From Bradyrhizobium sp. CB1015 (GTDB taxonomy: Bacteria > Pseudomonadota > Alphaproteobacteria > Rhizobiales > Xanthobacteraceae), in assembly GCF_025200925.1 (NCBI RefSeq), contig NZ_CP104174.1:3472001-3536000 (forward strand): DNA of 64,000 nt, given 5' to 3'. Under the pieces are notes generated by a model. That model was given only the letters and a program-made list of their open reading frames with translations. It ran no database searches and was not told where the DNA came from. This document shows positions 43,424-51,366 of the stretch, one piece after another. The first letter of the stretch is position 1, and every line of letters begins with the position of its first letter. The position numbers and the translations under genes were made by a program.

Positions 43424-44584
43424 ATGTCAGGCCACTACGACGTCGATGCCGTGCGGAAGGAGTTTCCGGCTGCCCAGCGGATCACCTATCTCGACGCCGG
43501 CTTCCAGACGCCGCTTGCGCGTCCCGTCAAAGCGGCGATCGATCGTTTCCTGAGCGAAGGTCTCGAAACCGCCGGCCCCAAGAGCGTCTGGCTCGATCGC
43601 GTCGAGCAGACGCGCGAAAAGCTGGCGCGGTTTCTCGGCGCATCGGCCGACGAGATCGCCTTCACCAAGAACACCTCGGAGAGCATGAACATCGCCGCGA
43701 ACGCGCTGCCGCTGCGCGCGGGCGACAAGGTGCTGATGATCCACGGCGATCATCCGAACAACGCCTACGCGTTCCTCAATCTGCGGCGCAAAGGCGTGAC
43801 CGTCGAATTCGTGCCGATGACGGAGATCGTGAACGCCGATAGCCTTCGTCCCTACATCGATGCGAGCACGCGGGCGGTTTCGATGTCGCAGGTGACGTTC
43901 CATGCCGGCCATCGTTTCGATATCGAAAGCATCGGTGCCCTCTGCGCGGAGCAGGGGCTCTATTTCGTCGTCGACGTGATGCAGGCGATCGGCGTCGTGC
44001 CGATCGATGCGAAAGCGATGCGCGCGACCTTCGTCGGTTCGGGCAGCCATAAGGGGCTACTCGTGCCGCAGGGGCTGGGCCTGCTCTATTGGGACAAGTC
44101 CAGGGCCGAGCTCGAGCCTGCCTATTTCGCGGCCGCGAGCCTTGCGGAGGTCCCGGCCGATCTGATCGCCCGACCTGACAGGCTCGAGCCTGCCCCGAGC
44201 GCGCGCCGCTTCGAGCTCGGCAATTTCAATCTTCCGGCGATCCATGCGCTCGGCGCCTCGCTCGACATGATCGAAGCGCTGGGCGTCGAGAACATCCAGA
44301 ACCATTGCTTCGATCTCGGCGATCATCTCATCGCCCGGCTCGATGCACTCGGCGTTCGCCTGGTCGGCCCTCGCGCGCGGCAACATCGCGCGCCGCACAT
44401 CTACGTCATTGCGCTGCCAGCGGCCGAATGGCTCGGCCATTTCGAGGAGAATAACGTCCGCGTGTCGCCGGAGCGGGACGGCATTCGCGTGTCGTTCGGG
44501 ATGTTCAACACGATTGCCGACGTCGACCGCCTGATCGAGGTCATCGAGCGGCGCGGCGTCAAGCCATCATCGAGGGCCGCATAG
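43424..44584 (+). CDS. Aminotransferase class V (PLP-dependent)
   Basis: A 386-residue fold-type I PLP enzyme of the class V aminotransferase/isopenicillin-N-epimerase-like group. The N-terminus is DVDAVRKEFPAAQRITYLDA. PLP-contact regions are TKNTSESMNIAANALPL and VVDVMQAIGVVPIDA, and the Schiff-base lysine is K210 in GSGSHKGLLVPQGLG. ATG 43424 follows CAGGAG; an earlier in-frame start at 43322 is less likely. The following ABC genes import a polar amino acid or related compound, which suggests the aminotransferase acts on the imported compound. The exact substrate is not predictable. Confidence 0.87.
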   Translation: MSGHYDVDAVRKEFPAAQRITYLDAGFQTPLARPVKAAIDRFLSEGLETAGPKSVWLDRVEQTREKLARFLGASADEIAFTKNTSESMNIAANALPLRAGDKVLMIHGDHPNNAYAFLNLRRKGVTVEFVPMTEIVNADSLRPYIDASTRAVSMSQVTFHAGHRFDIESIGALCAEQGLYFVVDVMQAIGVVPIDAKAMRATFVGSGSHKGLLVPQGLGLLYWDKSRAELEPAYFAAASLAEVPADLIARPDRLEPAPSARRFELGNFNLPAIHALGASLDMIEALGVENIQNHCFDLGDHLIARLDALGVRLVGPRARQHRAPHIYVIALPAAEWLGHFEENNVRVSPERDGIRVSFGMFNTIADVDRLIEVIERRGVKPSSRAA

Positions 44585-44606
44585 GCTGTTCATCAAGGAG
44601 ACGTAG

Positions 44607-45509
44607 ATGACGAAATTTGCGCGTGTCTTGAGCATTCTGTCCGGCCTCGCGGTCCTCGGCGCCATCAGCGGCCCCGCTTCTGCCGCCGACAGCCCGACGC
44701 TCGCCAGGATCAAGTCGAACGGCGCCATCACCATCGGTCATCGCGAGGCCTCGATCCCGTTCTCCTATCTCGGTCCCGACCAGAAGCCGATCGGCTTTTC
44801 GCTCGACCTCTGCGCGGCCATCGTCGAGCGTATCAAGGCGGAGACCGGCCTCTCCAATCTCAAAGTCAATTACGTTCCGGTGAACTCGTCCAACCGCATC
44901 CCGCTGATCCAGAGCGGCACCGTCGACATCGAGTGCGGCGGCACCGCCAACGACAAGAAGCGGCAGGAGCAGGTCTCTTTTTCCGTCGCCACCTTCGTCA
45001 GCCAGCCGCGTTGGCTGGTCAAGGCGGACAGCGGCCTGAAGACGGCCGGCGATCTCAAGGGCAAGACCATCGTCGTCACCCAGGGCTCCAATGCCGTCGG
45101 CTTCGCGCAAGGCGTGAATGCGAAGGAGCAACTCGGCTTCAACATCGTCCAGGCAAAGGACCATGCCGAATCCTTCCTGATGTTGAACACCGGCCGTGCG
45201 GCCGCCTTCATGGAAGACGATATTCTGCTCGCCGGCCTCAAGGCGGCGGCTCCGAATCCGGATGCGCTGATATTTCTCCCCGAGGGTTACGCCAAGATCT
45301 ATTATGGCCTGATGTTCACGAAGGGCGATAGCGGCTTCAAGGCGCTGGTCGACGACGTTCTCTCGAAGCAGATGGCATCGGGCCAGTTCGAAAAGACCTA
45401 CGCCAAATGGTTCACCCGGCCAATTCCGCCCAAGAATGAGAACCTGGCGTTTCCACTGACGGTCGAGCTCACGGAACGGATCGCGCGTCCCAGCGACGCG
45501 GTGGATTAG
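44607..45509 (+). CDS. Polar amino-acid ABC transporter, substrate-binding protein
   Basis: A 300-residue periplasmic solute-binding protein of the GltI/family 3 type. Signal peptide: SILSGLAVLGAISGPASAAD. Conserved blocks: IGHREASIPFSYLGPDQKPI, GFSLDLCAAIVERIKAE, SGTVDIECGGTANDKKRQEQ and LKGKTIVVTQGSNAVGFAQG. The closest known use is glutamate/aspartate uptake. It lies 22 bases after the aminotransferase gene. Its stop codon, TAG, is the first triplet of a palindromic repeat. Confidence 0.92.
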   Translation: MTKFARVLSILSGLAVLGAISGPASAADSPTLARIKSNGAITIGHREASIPFSYLGPDQKPIGFSLDLCAAIVERIKAETGLSNLKVNYVPVNSSNRIPLIQSGTVDIECGGTANDKKRQEQVSFSVATFVSQPRWLVKADSGLKTAGDLKGKTIVVTQGSNAVGFAQGVNAKEQLGFNIVQAKDHAESFLMLNTGRAAAFMEDDILLAGLKAAAPNPDALIFLPEGYAKIYYGLMFTKGDSGFKALVDDVLSKQMASGQFEKTYAKWFTRPIPPKNENLAFPLTVELTERIARPSDAVD

Positions 45510-45570
45510 AGCGTTTTCGAGCGAAGTGGATTCCGGTTCGCGTCAAGAAAACGCGTCAAAACAAGAATCT
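45507..45570. repeat. Palindromic repeat in the ABC operon (family D)
   Basis: The sequence begins with the stop codon TAG of the binding-protein gene and continues AGCGTTTTCGAGCGAAGTGG. The arms GCGTTTTC (45511-45518) and GAAAACGC (45547-45554) form a hairpin. I recognise it as a repeat common in Bradyrhizobium and Rhodopseudomonas genomes. It fills part of the 113-base gap before the first permease gene. Confidence 0.75.
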
Positions 45571-45622
45571 GCTTCGCGACGTCGGCGGAGATTGTCCCGC
45601 AAACCGAGCCCCGAGGTTCGCC

Positions 45623-46417
45623 ATGTTTGCCGTGCTTCTTGAACAGACCGCAGACGGCCAGCGCTATATCGACTGGCTCGTGTCGGGCCTCGGCTGGACC
45701 CTGGCGCTGGCGTTCTTCGGCTGGTGGATTGCCTTTGCCGTCGGGGTCGTCGTCGGGATCGGCCGCACCGTGCAGAACCGGGCCGTTTCGGCGCTTGCCC
45801 GCCTCTATGTGGAGATCTTCCGCAACATCCCCGTGCTGGTGCAGATGTTTCTCTGGTACTTCGTTCTGCCGGAGATTCTTCCCGTCTCGCTCGGGAACGC
45901 CATCAAGCAGATTCCGCCGCCCTGGGGATCGTTCTTTCCGGCGCTGGTGTGCCTCGGTCTCTACACCGCCGCGCGGATCGCCGAACAGGTGCGGGCCGGG
46001 ATCGAGGCCCTGCCGAAAGGACAGGTCGAGGCGGCAAGCGCGCTCGGGCTCGGCGGCTATCCAACCTATCGCCACATCATCGTTCCACAGGCGCTGCGCT
46101 TGATCATCCCGAGCCTGACCAGCGAGGTGATGGGCATCTACAAGAACACCTCGGTCGCGCTCACGATCGGGCTGATGGAGCTGACGGCGCAGGCCCGCCA
46201 GATCAGCGAAGCGACGTTCCAGACCTTCACCGCTTTCGGCGCCGCGACGGTTGTCTACCTCGCGCTGGCGCTCATCGCCTATCAGGGGATGGCGCTGATC
46301 GACAGGGCCGTGCGCATTCCGGGCACAGGCCCTGCCGACGATGCAGTCAAGCCGGCCGCGACGCACGCCATCCAACCGATCGATTCCCTGCCTGACGCGA
46401 TGGAGGTCGTGAAATGA
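45623..46417 (+). CDS. Amino-acid ABC transporter permease (GltJ-like)
   Basis: A 264-residue inner-membrane permease with five or so helices and the HisM-type motif (ARIAEQVRAGIEALPKGQVE, then AASALGLGGYPTYRHIIVPQ). It belongs to the polar amino-acid transporter family. It is separated from the binding-protein gene by 113 bases containing a palindromic repeat, and overlaps the second permease gene by four bases. Confidence 0.92.
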   Translation: MFAVLLEQTADGQRYIDWLVSGLGWTLALAFFGWWIAFAVGVVVGIGRTVQNRAVSALARLYVEIFRNIPVLVQMFLWYFVLPEILPVSLGNAIKQIPPPWGSFFPALVCLGLYTAARIAEQVRAGIEALPKGQVEAASALGLGGYPTYRHIIVPQALRLIIPSLTSEVMGIYKNTSVALTIGLMELTAQARQISEATFQTFTAFGAATVVYLALALIAYQGMALIDRAVRIPGTGPADDAVKPAATHAIQPIDSLPDAMEVVK

Positions 46418-47109
46418 ACAACCTCGATTTCTCCGTCGTCCTTCAGGCGTGGCCTTACCTCTGGTCGGGCCTGCTGTTTTCGCTGGCGCTGACCGCCGTC
46501 GCTTTCGTGGTCGGCCTGGTCCTCGGCACTTGTCTCGCCCTGGTGCAGCACTTCGAAGTGCCTGTGCTCGGCAAGCTCGTGCGCGGCTATGTCGCCCTGA
46601 TGCGCTCGATCCCGCTGATCCTGGTTCTGTTCTGGTTCTTCTTCCTGGTGCCGATCGTGCTCGGTCATCTCAACGGAAGCGGACGGCCGGTCCCGATCGG
46701 CGCCACCTGGACGGCGTTCATCACCTTCAGCCTGTTCGAGGCCGCCTATTATTCGGAGATCATCCGCGTCGGATTGCGTGCCGTGAACCGGGGTCAGTTC
46801 GAGGCCTGTCAGGCGCTCGCATTGTCCACCTTCGACACCTATCGCTCGGTGATCCTGCCGCAGGTGCTCCGCGTCGCCAGCCCGATCATCCTGAGCCAGA
46901 CCATCATCCTGTTCCAGGATACCTCGCTGGTCTACGTGCTCTCGCTCACCGATCTGCTTGGCGCAGGCTCGAAGCTGGCGCAGCTCAATGGCCGTCTGGT
47001 CGAGATGTATCTGGTGATTGCGGTGGTCTACCTCGCGATCAGCTCGGCGGCTTCGCAATGCGTGGCGTCCTTACGCAAGCGGTATGCGATTGCGGGACTG
47101 CGCCGCTAG
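46414..47109 (+). CDS. Amino-acid ABC transporter permease (GltK-like)
   Basis: A 231-residue permease, partner of the preceding one. EAA-type loop: EIIRVGLRAVNRGQFEACQA, then LALSTFDTYRSVILPQVLRV. The hydrophobic start contains WPYLWSGLLFSLALTAVAFV. ATG 46414 overlaps the preceding gene (ATGA). Its TAG stop is again the start of a palindromic repeat. Together with the other permease it should form the heteromeric membrane channel. Confidence 0.92.
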   Translation: MNNLDFSVVLQAWPYLWSGLLFSLALTAVAFVVGLVLGTCLALVQHFEVPVLGKLVRGYVALMRSIPLILVLFWFFFLVPIVLGHLNGSGRPVPIGATWTAFITFSLFEAAYYSEIIRVGLRAVNRGQFEACQALALSTFDTYRSVILPQVLRVASPIILSQTIILFQDTSLVYVLSLTDLLGAGSKLAQLNGRLVEMYLVIAVVYLAISSAASQCVASLRKRYAIAGLRR

Positions 47110-47210
47110 AGCATGATCCGGAAAAGTGCGCAGCGGTTTTCCGAAAAGATCATGCTCAAACAATAAACTAAAGCGCGATGAGGATTCGTCCCAATCGCAT
47201 CGCGCTTTAG
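47107..47210. repeat. Double palindromic repeat between permease and ATPase genes (family E)
   Basis: Starts at the stop codon TAG (47107-47109). A first hairpin pairs GAGCATGAT (from 47109) with ATCATGCTC (to 47157). A second is a perfect 13-base stem, CTAAAGCGCGATG (47168-47180) with CATCGCGCTTTAG (47198-47210). I recognise this as a widespread Bradyrhizobium intergenic repeat. It could act as a partial terminator or mRNA stabiliser before the ATPase gene. Confidence 0.8.
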
Positions 47211-47248
47211 CGCTGCGCACGGTCATCCCAGTCTTTGGAGAGGAAAAA

Positions 47249-48007
47249 ATGCATCAGCTCGCTGCGGGGAATCAGGCCTCCATCGTCACCGTGGAAAATC
47301 TGGTGAAGCGGTTCGGCCATTTCACGGCCCTGAACGACGTCAATCTCACGGTCGCGGCCGGCGAGAAGATCGTGCTGTGCGGCCCCTCGGGCTCGGGCAA
47401 GTCGACCTTGATCCGCTGCATCAACCACATCGAAAAGCACGATGCGGGGCGCATCGTCGTCGACGGCATCGAGCTGTCGGATCGGATGGCCGACGTCAAC
47501 GGCGTTCGTCGCGAGGTCGGCATGGTGTTCCAGAGCTTCAACCTGTTTCCGCATCTATCGGTCGTCGAGAATTGCATGCTGGCGCAGATGAAGGTGCGGG
47601 GCCTGTCCCGCGCCGAGGCGCATGAGCGTGCGGTCGGTCTATTGCGAAAGGTGCGCATTCACGACCAGGCGAACAATTATCCGGGGCAGCTCTCCGGCGG
47701 CCAGCAGCAGCGCGTCGCCATCGCACGGGCGCTGTGCATGCAGCCGAAGATCATGCTGTTCGACGAGCCGACCTCGGCGCTCGATCCGGAGATGGTCAAG
47801 GAAGTGCTCGACACCATGGTGGAGCTCGCGAAAGACGGCATGACGATGGTGTGCGTCACGCACGAAATGGGCTTTGCCCGCGAGATCGCTGATAGGGTGG
47901 TGTTCATGGATCGCGGCTCGATCGTCGAGGAAGCCGACCCCGATACCTTCTTCCGCGCGCCGAGGACGGAACGGGCGAGGGATTTCCTCGGCCAGATCAT
48001 TCATTAG
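47249..48007 (+). CDS. Amino-acid ABC transporter ATP-binding protein (GltL-like)
   Basis: A 252-residue ABC ATPase. Walker A is GPSGSGKST, the Q-loop is VFQSFNLFPHL, the signature is LSGGQQQR and Walker B is IMLFDEPTSALDPE, followed by the H-loop CVTHEMGFA. This is the typical polar amino-acid importer ATPase. ATG 47249 has GGAGAGG before it; the frame is open to 47126 but that part lies in the repeat. It completes the ABC system started at 44607. Confidence 0.94.
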   Translation: MHQLAAGNQASIVTVENLVKRFGHFTALNDVNLTVAAGEKIVLCGPSGSGKSTLIRCINHIEKHDAGRIVVDGIELSDRMADVNGVRREVGMVFQSFNLFPHLSVVENCMLAQMKVRGLSRAEAHERAVGLLRKVRIHDQANNYPGQLSGGQQQRVAIARALCMQPKIMLFDEPTSALDPEMVKEVLDTMVELAKDGMTMVCVTHEMGFAREIADRVVFMDRGSIVEEADPDTFFRAPRTERARDFLGQIIH

Positions 48008-48071
48008 CGATCCGTCTCGATCTGCGAACCGATCGAAGGCGTCGCCGCTTGCGGCAATGATTCGAACAAGC

Positions 48072-48854
48072 CTATTCATGCCGCCAGATTCTCACGGCCG
48101 AAATGACCAGGATCACAGCCAATCCCGGCAGAAGAATCCAATTCGGGACGACGCCGAGAAGCAGGCTGCCGATGAATGTGCCGGTGATGGATCCGATGGC
48201 CATCGCAAGCATGAACTGCCAATTTGCGCGGAGCACCGAAAAGCTCTGGTCGCGACTATAGCGCGCAAATCCCACCAGCATGGTCGGCAGGCTCACCGCG
48301 AGTGAGAGGCTGCCCGCCAGCTTCACGTCCGTGCCGAACAAGAGGATCAGGGTGGGGATCAGGAATTCCCCGCCGGCAACGCCGAGCAACGACGCCACGA
48401 TCCCGATCGCAAAGCCTGCTGCGATGCCCGCGACGATCAGGCTCGCGCCCGTCAGCGCCGGTGCGGTTGCTGCCTCGTTGCCGTGTGCGAACAGAAGCAC
48501 GCCGGCGATCAGGAGCAGCAGGGCGGCAATGATCTTGTAGAGCGTCCCGGATTCCAGACGCGTCGCCCAGGATGCCCCGGCGTAGGCGCCGACGAGGCTG
48601 CCTGCCAGCAGGTTCAGGATGATCGGCCAATGGGCATGGATCTCCGCGAACGGAACGGCGCGTGCGCGAAACGGCAGGGCACTCGCCACCACGATCAGGC
48701 TCGTCGCCTTGTTCAAAATCACGGCCTCGAGCCCGCGAAATTTGAACAAGCCGATGAGCAGGGGTAGCCGGAATTCCGCGCCACCGAGACCGATCAGGCC
48801 GCCCAGAGTGCCGATGATCGCGCCGGAGCCGAACGCGGCAGGATTGTTTCGCAT
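48072..48854 (-). CDS. TauE/SafE family sulfite/sulfonate exporter-like permease
   Basis: A 260-residue membrane protein with about eight helices in two repeats. The TauE motif GGLIGLGGAEFRLPLLIGLF and its echo LLGVAGGEFLIPTLILLFGT are diagnostic. Family members export sulfite, sulfoacetate or other C2-3 acids; substrate unknown. It is convergent with the ABC ATPase gene. Start ATG 48852-48854 is chosen (GTG 48860 is possible); neither has a strong ribosome binding site. Confidence 0.88.
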   Translation of the reverse strand: MRNNPAAFGSGAIIGTLGGLIGLGGAEFRLPLLIGLFKFRGLEAVILNKATSLIVVASALPFRARAVPFAEIHAHWPIILNLLAGSLVGAYAGASWATRLESGTLYKIIAALLLLIAGVLLFAHGNEAATAPALTGASLIVAGIAAGFAIGIVASLLGVAGGEFLIPTLILLFGTDVKLAGSLSLAVSLPTMLVGFARYSRDQSFSVLRANWQFMLAMAIGSITGTFIGSLLLGVVPNWILLPGLAVILVISAVRIWRHE

Positions 48855-49008
48855 GGACACGACGCAAAGATGCGTGAAAGCGCAAAATCAAACTTGCCCG
48901 TAATCCGTCGTGGCGGGGAGCTTCACACCTGCTTACGGCAGGGCGTGGGGCTGGGCTCAAGCGTAGTCCCGAATTTTGCGTGTTGCAAACACGTATTGAT
49001 AAAGTGAC

Positions 49009-49038
49009 AACACCCGCGACGGACGGCTCCGCGCGGGT
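49009..49038. repeat. Duplicated 30-base hairpin, copy 1 (terminator-like)
   Basis: Begins AACACCCGCGACGGACGGCT and ends CGCGGGT. The stem is ACCCGCG/CGCGGGT, followed at a short distance by a T-rich tail (TTGTTTTT). An almost identical copy (29 of 30 bases) is at 51157-51186. The two copies bracket the low-GC pair of genes. Confidence 0.8.
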
Positions 49039-49311
49039 TACATAGCTTGTTTTTCGAACGCGTTTGCGTGGCGAGTGGTCGAGCGCGCGTTTCGTTGTCG
49101 CTCACGTAACTCGACGAAGAGATGGATTGAGACGAATACGGTTGCCCGGAAGAGTAACCCTTCTGGGTAAGGCGTAGGCTTGGCCCGTTCATACCGTTAG
49201 CGCGGTTTGCCTTATCCCGCTTGTCCGCGAGGATTTGTAGCTCCTGTCTTTATCATTCCGCTCGCGTTGCGATTCTCGCAAAACGCTAAAAGTTTATAAG
49301 TGCAATCTGTG

Positions 49312-49340
49312 TTGACGTGCAGCCAACGGTTCTGTTTTAT
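49312..49340 (+). promoter_or_regulatory. Candidate sigma-70 promoter of the low-GC gene pair
   Basis: TTGACG (49312-49317), a 17-base spacer and TTTTAT (49335-49340), about 60 bases upstream of ATG 49403. Good spacing and a good -35 element; the -10 is one or two changes from consensus. Inferred from sequence only. Confidence 0.5.
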
Positions 49341-49402
49341 GTTCGGTACGTAAGCGTTATTCTGAGCGGCGTTCGGCCTACCTCTCACCCGGCGGATCTT
49401 CG

Positions 49403-50059
49403 ATGGCAGCTAGCTGCCCAATACTTCTGAGGGTTACCATCTCCAATGGATGGCAGGCGTGGATATGCATACTGGTTGCTCTCCACTTTATTGTTACTGG
49501 AGCCGAAGCGAAGTCTTGCGATCGGACAATGTGTCACGAGTTGGCGGCGGTGTGCTTCGGGCCGTCCTGCGGCAGTGGAGCCTTAGGGGCTATCATCTTG
49601 CACAACGAAGGCTCGATCGCTGTGAACTATCAGCCTCCTCTCGCGTACTTTCTGGATGAACTTCCGGCTGATTTCGACCCGGCAACTGTCCCGAGTGGCG
49701 GAAAGGACATTGCGGTTGCCAGGGTGCGGGCGCTCGATTCTCCAGTGTGGCTAGGAAATCGAGACGAGGCTGGCGCCCATCGTTCTCGCGACAAGCGTTT
49801 TGTCCGCATGCGGGTGCTTGAAGTGCGAAGCGGAAATGCGTCGGTCGGCAAGATATACGAAGTCTACTTTGGTGATTGGGGTCGTGAGATGATCTATCCG
49901 CTCACCCCGGATCAACTCGCACGCGACTACGTCGTCGTCATGTATTCCGACCCGACAGACGGAAAGCGCCGGCTGGTCGGCTTTCCGGTCAACAGCGCGC
50001 AGCATCAAGAGTGGCTGGATAAACGGTCAGAGTACTGGCGGTCGCAGTATAGGAAATAA
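49403..50059 (+). CDS. Secreted hypothetical protein in the low-GC patch
   Basis: A 218-residue protein with a signal-like hydrophobic segment (WQAWICILVALHFIVTGAEA), then a Cys-rich beginning (KSCDRTMCHELAAVCFGPSC, four cysteines). The rest is a predicted alpha/beta region with KRFVRMRVLEVRSGNASVGK and DYVVVMYSDPTDGKRRLVGF. No family recognised. Codon use is less GC-biased than in its neighbours. It precedes the metallopeptidase-like gene by 20 bases, on the same strand, and is likely co-transcribed from the promoter near 49312. Confidence 0.72.
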   Translation: MAASCPILLRVTISNGWQAWICILVALHFIVTGAEAKSCDRTMCHELAAVCFGPSCGSGALGAIILHNEGSIAVNYQPPLAYFLDELPADFDPATVPSGGKDIAVARVRALDSPVWLGNRDEAGAHRSRDKRFVRMRVLEVRSGNASVGKIYEVYFGDWGREMIYPLTPDQLARDYVVVMYSDPTDGKRRLVGFPVNSAQHQEWLDKRSEYWRSQYRK

Positions 50060-50079
50060 GTCGTCGAAAGGGTGGGGCA

Positions 50080-51090
50080 ATGGGTTGGTCTGACGTCAAG
50101 AGCAGGATTAAATTCTTTGGCCCGGACACTGATGACTTGGGCAACCCGACGGGGTTGGATGGTATGCCGACGACCGTCAACGGCCAGACACCGTACGGTT
50201 TGGCATTTTCTACTTCAACCGAAAGCGGGTCTACGGTCCCAAAGGAAAAAGCTGCCATCCTTGCTGCGCTTGAGGATATTTACAGTCATTCCGCTACTGC
50301 CCGGACCATGCTGGACGCGGCCACTGCTGGCGAAGACATCTGGCTGATGAAAAGCATCGATGGATCTGGGTCAAGAGTCGGGACTGGCACGGCCAAGATT
50401 GATCTCGAAGATGTGGACGGTTTTTGGTGGATGGGAAGCGACGGGAGATTCCACCAAGAAAAGCTGGGCGGCACTGTCATTCATGAACTCATCCACGCTG
50501 TATACGGATATCGCGACCTTCGAGATCCGATCACCGGTACTCCCTTGGGTAATGTCGACGAGCGAGATTACAACGACCCGAATTTTGACTTTCTAGGTCA
50601 AACCGTAAGGCTCCAGAACCAAATATTCCAGGAGCGGGATTTCGAAGATGGATACGCACAAGTTGGATATGACGCCACATTCGGCGTTGCGCCTGACGTC
50701 TTTAGCAAACAGATCTCCTACACGGAGGGGCAGCTAATCGATCTCGCCTACTTCGACAATGAGAAAAACCTTACCCCGGACGTTCTGGACGTATCGCTAC
50801 GGATAGATAGTTCAAGAGATCTCATCATCGGGCTTGCTGGATCTGACCAGATCAACGGAGGAGCAGGGCGCGACTATCTCTATGGAGGCACAGGGGATGA
50901 TACTATTTCGGGGGGGAGCGGAGACGATGTCATTGTGGCCTGGTTTATGAGATCATTGACCGCCGGAGAGTCTGTGGATGGATTAGATGAGAGGTCCGCA
51001 GTTGCGAGCAGGGAATGCGGCAACGGCGTCGTTATCGAGCACAGGGACGGGGGAGCACACAGTACTGCCAATGGTCAAGGGGAGCGTTAG
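50080..51090 (+). CDS. HExxH metallopeptidase-like protein with short RTX array
   Basis: A 336-residue protein without a Sec signal. The motif GGTVIHELIHAVYG puts HExxH at H135-E136-H139, in a setting resembling peptidase family M91 (NleD-type effectors). Residues 258-283 (GGAGRDYLYGGTGDDTISGG) are RTX nonapeptide repeats that bind calcium and usually mark type I secretion. The array is short, and the last 50 residues do not look like RTX, so a frameshift near 50938 is possible. ATG 50080 has GAAAGGGTGGGG upstream. GC is close to 50% by hand count (31/60 at 50461, 29/60 at 50701), unlike the rest of the window. No secretion genes are adjacent. Confidence 0.75.
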   Translation: MGWSDVKSRIKFFGPDTDDLGNPTGLDGMPTTVNGQTPYGLAFSTSTESGSTVPKEKAAILAALEDIYSHSATARTMLDAATAGEDIWLMKSIDGSGSRVGTGTAKIDLEDVDGFWWMGSDGRFHQEKLGGTVIHELIHAVYGYRDLRDPITGTPLGNVDERDYNDPNFDFLGQTVRLQNQIFQERDFEDGYAQVGYDATFGVAPDVFSKQISYTEGQLIDLAYFDNEKNLTPDVLDVSLRIDSSRDLIIGLAGSDQINGGAGRDYLYGGTGDDTISGGSGDDVIVAWFMRSLTAGESVDGLDERSAVASRECGNGVVIEHRDGGAHSTANGQGER

Positions 51091-51156
51091 AGTTAAGCTT
51101 GGCAACAAAGTCAATTACGTGAGATGGGCGACGCCTCGTAAGACCTCCGCAACGAA

Positions 51157-51186
51157 AACACCCGCGACGGACGGCTCCGTGCGGGT
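51157..51186. repeat. Duplicated 30-base hairpin, copy 2
   Basis: Identical to 49009-49038 except for one base (T for C near the right arm). The stem extends to ACACCCGC/GCGGGTGT in this copy. It lies 67 bases after the RTX gene and probably terminates its transcript. It marks the right side of the low-GC patch. Confidence 0.8.
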
Positions 51187-51366
51187 GTGACGAACTCTCG
51201 ATGATGCCAGTATGCCCCTGTTTTGCCCGACGAGTCAAAGGCGCGCGCGTGGAATCGGCAGCCTCAACATCATCGATCCGAAGAGCGTAATGATTTCAAC
51301 ATCCCCGCTACTGTGCATGGGGTTGTTTTCGCAACTTTGTGTTTGGCACGGCCGAAACGGCCGCGC

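Larger units (their letters stand above)
48855..49402. other. Intergenic region with a hairpin and a promoter
   Basis: 548 bases of lower-GC sequence. It contains the first copy of a duplicated 30-base hairpin (49009-49038) followed by TTGTTTTT, which looks like a terminator, and a sigma-70-like promoter near 49312. The rest is not recognised. Short frames do not look coding. Confidence 0.5.

Noticed and set aside
50938..51090. A frameshift that would restore a longer RTX domain
   Set aside because: The alternative frame stops soon and does not show further nonapeptide repeats; kept as a possibility in the finding but not annotated.
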